Source: Lacihabitans sp. LS3-19 (GTDB lineage Bacteria; Bacteroidota; Bacteroidia; Cytophagales; Spirosomataceae). Taken from it: 64,000 bases of DNA. The notes below the pieces were generated by a model. The model did no database searches, was not told where the DNA came from, and saw only the letters and a list, made by a program, of their open reading frames with translations. Each line of letters starts with the position of its first letter. Within the stretch, counting starts at the first letter, position 1. This document shows, in pieces, positions 61,061 through 64,000 of the stretch. The stretch is from the NCBI RefSeq assembly GCF_024343575.1, contig NZ_RJUA01000005.1, positions 1 to 64,000 of the forward strand, given 5' to 3'. The position numbers were made by a program, and so were the translations under genes.

Positions 61061-62645
61061 TTTTCATTATCTTATTTATAATATTTTTACCAGTAATAGC
61101 TGAAGCGGTTAAAACGCCGGAAAACAAAGCAGCTGCAACTCCAGCAGTTACTATATCTTGCCCTGTCAAATAAAAGTTTTTAATGGGTGTCCTTGGTTGC
61201 AAAAATCTTTGCCTAAAACGGCTTGGAGAATGGTCCAAACCATAGATTTCTCCTTTTTCATAATTCACAAAATGTTGGGTGGTTAGTGGCGTAGATAATT
61301 CATAATAAGCCACTTTGCCCCTTAATTGAGGTTGATGTTTATACAAAACCTCCAATAATCTTTGTGAAATATTTTCTTTTATTGTATCATACTTCTCCCC
61401 TCTTTTCATCCATCTAGTGCCTTCCCATTCCGCAAAAATATCAAAAGGCATCAAAGTAATAATGTCGATGGTACTTTTGCTTGGGTAGCGATTAGACCAA
61501 TCAGGATCTTTGGCAGATGGGAAAGAAATATAAACTACAGGAAAAGGAGCATTTATATCTTTGATATAATTTTCCACTATTTCATCATGGTCTTTTCCTT
61601 CTGGATACACCCAATAATTGGTTTTGGGCAATTTCAATTCATCTGGATTTCCGTCAAGACCAATATAAAGACAAGCATGAGATACGGATCGCTCAACTTT
61701 TTGAAATTGCTTTTTTATACCAAGATTTTCCACAATTTCAGGAGAAACCAATTTCTCAAATGTCGTAAAATATCCTGCCCCGCTAATTATTAGGTCTGCA
61801 TTGAATATTTTCCCATCCGCCATTTTTACACCAGTGGCAGCATTGTTTTCTATTATCACTCTTTTTACATCTGCACTAATTAATACCGTACCTCCAGCAT
61901 TTTCAATAATCGGATCAATATATTCTGCGATCTTTGAAGAACCTCCAACAGGAAAACTCCCCCCACTAAAATAATGCCTTGCCACTGCTGCATGCATAGC
62001 AAAACTACTTTTCTTTGGAGTTAAACCGTAGTCGCCATACTGACCCGATAGCACCATTATAAGTTCCTTATTAGAAGTCAATGAGCTCAAAACCTCATAA
62101 GTGGTTTTATCAGAAAATTTATAAAAAGGGTTTCGCCAAAAACTCCCCAAAATCTTACTCACCAAATTAGGCATGGCTTTTTCGGCATAAAACTTTTGAG
62201 CCGTTTTGGTTGATTCAAAAACCAAAGAGACGTATTGCTCTATTGCCTCACTTTCTTCAGGAAAATATTCTACAAGTTTTTTCTTAAAATTATCTACCCC
62301 TTTTACAAAATCATATTCACGGTCACCAATTATGATTTTATCATAAACTTCACCAAGATCCGCCCATTCAAGTTTATCATTTGTAATGTAATCAAATAAC
62401 CTTTTAATGACAGAATTAGGCCTCTGAACCTCACCAATATAATGTATTCCAACATCCCACTCATAGCCTTTTCGTTTAAAAACATGCGTAAAACCACCAA
62501 CAGTATAGTGTTTTTCTAAAACTAACACCTTTTTTCCTTCTTTAGAAAGTAAGGCCGCGGTTGTTAAACTTCCCAAACCAGATCCAATAATTATGGCATC
62601 ATAGCTTACCTGAAGTTTGTAGTTTTGTTTAAAAGATTGAATCAT
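61041..62645 (-). CDS. CrtI/retinol-saturase-like FAD-dependent oxidoreductase
   Basis: A 534-residue flavoprotein. The FAD motif IIIGSGLGSLTTAALLSKEGKKVLVLEKH near residue 20, TVGGFTHVFKRKGYEWDVGIHYIGE, GGSFPVGGSSKIAEYI, and the C-terminal NFYLTGQDIVTAGVAAALFSGVL mark the phytoene desaturase/all-trans-retinol 13,14-reductase superfamily. It probably saturates or isomerises a polyene or sterol-like lipid; the substrate is not evident and no other carotenoid genes are nearby. Cytoplasmic or membrane-associated. Confidence 0.87.
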   Translation of the reverse strand: MIQSFKQNYKLQVSYDAIIIGSGLGSLTTAALLSKEGKKVLVLEKHYTVGGFTHVFKRKGYEWDVGIHYIGEVQRPNSVIKRLFDYITNDKLEWADLGEVYDKIIIGDREYDFVKGVDNFKKKLVEYFPEESEAIEQYVSLVFESTKTAQKFYAEKAMPNLVSKILGSFWRNPFYKFSDKTTYEVLSSLTSNKELIMVLSGQYGDYGLTPKKSSFAMHAAVARHYFSGGSFPVGGSSKIAEYIDPIIENAGGTVLISADVKRVIIENNAATGVKMADGKIFNADLIISGAGYFTTFEKLVSPEIVENLGIKKQFQKVERSVSHACLYIGLDGNPDELKLPKTNYWVYPEGKDHDEIVENYIKDINAPFPVVYISFPSAKDPDWSNRYPSKSTIDIITLMPFDIFAEWEGTRWMKRGEKYDTIKENISQRLLEVLYKHQPQLRGKVAYYELSTPLTTQHFVNYEKGEIYGLDHSPSRFRQRFLQPRTPIKNFYLTGQDIVTAGVAAALFSGVLTASAITGKNIINKIMKKAFQKN

Positions 62646-62833
62646 TTTTAGTTTTTGATGAAAAGTAAATATAATTTAAAATATTCAATTTTTCTCCTTA
62701 GGTTTAAACATATAGAAAGAGGAAAAATAGAATGTTTAATTTCCGTAAACTAAATTTCATTATTTTTACTTTTTAAAATTTCATCAAAAAAAAGTGAGTA
62801 AAAAAAGGTTGTTTTAATAGTACTCGATAATGT
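62646..62833. other. Intergenic region, AT-rich
   Basis: Divergent region right of the CrtI-like gene. No coding frame or promoter consensus was found in it. Confidence 0.4.
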
Positions 62834-62868
62834 GGCAATCGGTGAATTGCCAAACCCTTAAAATTTGG
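62834..62868. repeat. Two small adjacent inverted repeats
   Basis: ggcaat / attgcc (62834-62839 with 62846-62851) and ccaaa / tttgg (62850-62854 with 62864-62868) overlap by two bases, so the stems are mutually exclusive or stacked. They precede the possible small gene at 62881. Confidence 0.35.
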
Positions 62869-62880
62869 TAAAAAACGTTA

Positions 62881-63093
62881 TTGTTAAGAGTCAAAATAAA
62901 AGACTTTGATTTAAATTCCCCAAAGAAGGATAATCCGATCAAAATTTCAGTATTCTCTATCAACAAATTCCGGAACTTAAACAAAGAATTGGGACATGAG
63001 ATGAAGTCTAATGGTGAAGGCATCTACTACATAGAAAAGAACTCACCGAGGATTTCTTCCTACAAGTATATTCTAAAAGGAATATGTATATGA
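62881..63093 (+). CDS. Possible small protein or gene fragment
   Basis: A 70-residue reading from TTG at 62881 (VKIKDFDLNSPKKDNPIKIS, FRNLNKELGHEMKSNGEG) has balanced amino acid composition and codon use unlike the AT-rich noise around it. There is no ATG near the start and an in-frame stop just upstream, so it may be a remnant of a longer gene. No family recognised. Confidence 0.3.
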   Translation: MLRVKIKDFDLNSPKKDNPIKISVFSINKFRNLNKELGHEMKSNGEGIYYIEKNSPRISSYKYILKGICI

Positions 63094-63194
63094 GTAGGTA
63101 AATATTCTCTTTTTATGACATTTGAAGCCTCTTGGTATTTGCTGAGGGACTTATTTGGTTTCCAAAAAACATAAAGTCTCTAAAGTATTATTTC

Positions 63195-63202
63195 TATCTT
63201 TG
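63195..63202 (+). promoter_or_regulatory. -7 promoter element of the last gene
   Basis: TATCTTTG, 32 bp before the ATG at 63235; no TTTG at a usual spacing. Confidence 0.4.
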
Positions 63203-63234
63203 GTTAAAATTGTATTCGAATTAATTTAACAGAA

Positions 63235-64000
63235 ATGAGCGACAAAGAAGATCCATTCGAAAACATCCCAGAGGCGATTACAAACTTAGTAAATATGAAT
63301 TACCCAAATGAAAGTCAGGAGATTTTCTCAGGGGATATATATTTAAAATCACCAAACAAGGATATTACATTAATTGATGGAAAAATCGAGTTCGTTTGGT
63401 TGCCACAACCAAAAGTGACATTTCGAGGTATTGGAAATTTTAGTTTTGAAATTTTCTCGATTATGGATCAAGATGATTTTGAAGTTATAATTCAAAGTCA
63501 ATCAATCGGGAAAGCTTTTATCTCCTCTTCAGATGGCAATAATCTTTCAGGATTTATTACTGGCTCCAAAATAGTCATTGGAGAAACAAATAATGCCATC
63601 AATAAAGTAACTTTTGGAATACCAAACCTACGAGAATTCTATGGTGAGCCAATAAAAAGTAATGCAGTGAGCTACCTTGGTCGGTTGAATCTTGAGAATG
63701 AAAATTTTATAATCACAATTGATAAAAATCCATTTTTTAAAAAATATCACACAAATCTAAAAAACATAGGCGGATATCAAATTCTATATTCGGGGGAAAT
63801 TGTCTCAAAAAACGGAATCTTTAAATCTAAAGAAATTGAGGAAATAAGAACAATTTGCGATATTTTTTTCTCTTTTATCAATGGAAGAAAAACCAGTATG
63901 CTTTTTTTAAAAGGTTTTAATAATGAAAATTTAGTCTGGGAAGACTTCACACCATATAATAAAGTAGATGCTTTCAAACATGTAATGTCTTGGCCACAAT
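63235..64000 (+). CDS. Hypothetical protein (C-terminus outside window)
   Basis: The first 255 residues of a gene open to the right edge. No signal peptide. It begins MSDKEDPFENIPEAITNLVN and continues as a beta-rich domain (EIFSGDIYLKSPNKDITLID, KVTFRGIGNFSFEIFS, INKVTFGIPNLREFYGEP), then YQILYSGEIVSKNG, followed by KEIEEIRTICDIFFSFING and a WEDF motif. I do not recognise it. A soluble beta-rich N-domain followed by a helical part would be compatible with several defence-type proteins, but that is speculation without the C-terminus. Confidence 0.75.
   Translation, partial: MSDKEDPFENIPEAITNLVNMNYPNESQEIFSGDIYLKSPNKDITLIDGKIEFVWLPQPKVTFRGIGNFSFEIFSIMDQDDFEVIIQSQSIGKAFISSSDGNNLSGFITGSKIVIGETNNAINKVTFGIPNLREFYGEPIKSNAVSYLGRLNLENENFIITIDKNPFFKKYHTNLKNIGGYQILYSGEIVSKNGIFKSKEIEEIRTICDIFFSFINGRKTSMLFLKGFNNENLVWEDFTPYNKVDAFKHVMSWPQ

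Overview
The window is AT-rich DNA from a member of the Bacteroidota, most likely Cytophagales. The reasons are: promoter elements of the TTTG / TAnnTTTG type instead of E. coli -35/-10 boxes; a type IX secretion (T9SS) C-terminal sorting domain; a TonB-dependent receptor paired with a DUF4249 lipoprotein; a small histone H1-like protein; a REP-associated transposase with its REP hairpins; and a 2-oxoacid:ferredoxin oxidoreductase operon. No rRNA, tRNA, CRISPR array or prophage was seen.

Layout. 1-7369 is the N-terminal part of one giant secreted adhesin-like gene on the minus strand; its 3' end lies outside the window. 7.7-20.8 kb holds housekeeping and membrane genes: a LytTR regulator, rpe, an alpha-oxoamine synthase (possible sulfonolipid/sphingolipid enzyme) followed by an H1-like protein, a MaoC hydratase, a lipid kinase with an eIF1/SUI1-like gene, a POT peptide transporter, an ABC exporter pair, PBP1A and a subtilisin lipoprotein. 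21-23.9 kb holds a T9SS cargo gene translationally coupled to an unlisted 47-aa peptide with a lasso-RiPP-like leader, an ankyrin protein, and two tandem short ssb genes without the usual acidic tail.

24-30.4 kb carries the TonB receptor/DUF4249 pair, an aminopeptidase P, and an accessory insertion: a REP array, a RAYT transposase, inverted REP copies, and a decayed copy of the last 28 codons of the aminopeptidase gene lying against nuoB. 30.4-41.4 kb runs almost entirely on the minus strand: nuoB, nuoA, a xylulokinase, an amidohydrolase, the korB-korA-flavoprotein operon, and an EF-G-like GTPase. 41.5-49.2 kb has an arginyltransferase-like protein, an FkbM methyltransferase, a phosphate permease, rlmN, a PDZ aspartyl protease, an outer-membrane-like protein and threonine aldolase.

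49.4-64 kb holds a two-subunit molybdenum hydroxylase (IorAB type, Tat-exported), a collagen-like mini-lipoprotein coupled to a TonB-C-domain protein, two unknown envelope proteins, a sulfatase, a Gfo/Idh/MocA oxidoreductase, two tandem paralogous single-helix microproteins (31 and 32 aa), a carboxynorspermidine dehydrogenase-like enzyme, a CrtI/retinol-saturase-like flavoenzyme, and a partial unknown gene running off the right end.

The most noteworthy unexplained items are the orphan lasso-like precursor, the paired microproteins, and the REP/RAYT island that separates nuoAB from whatever once followed it. All family assignments are from reading the translated sequences; no database search was run.
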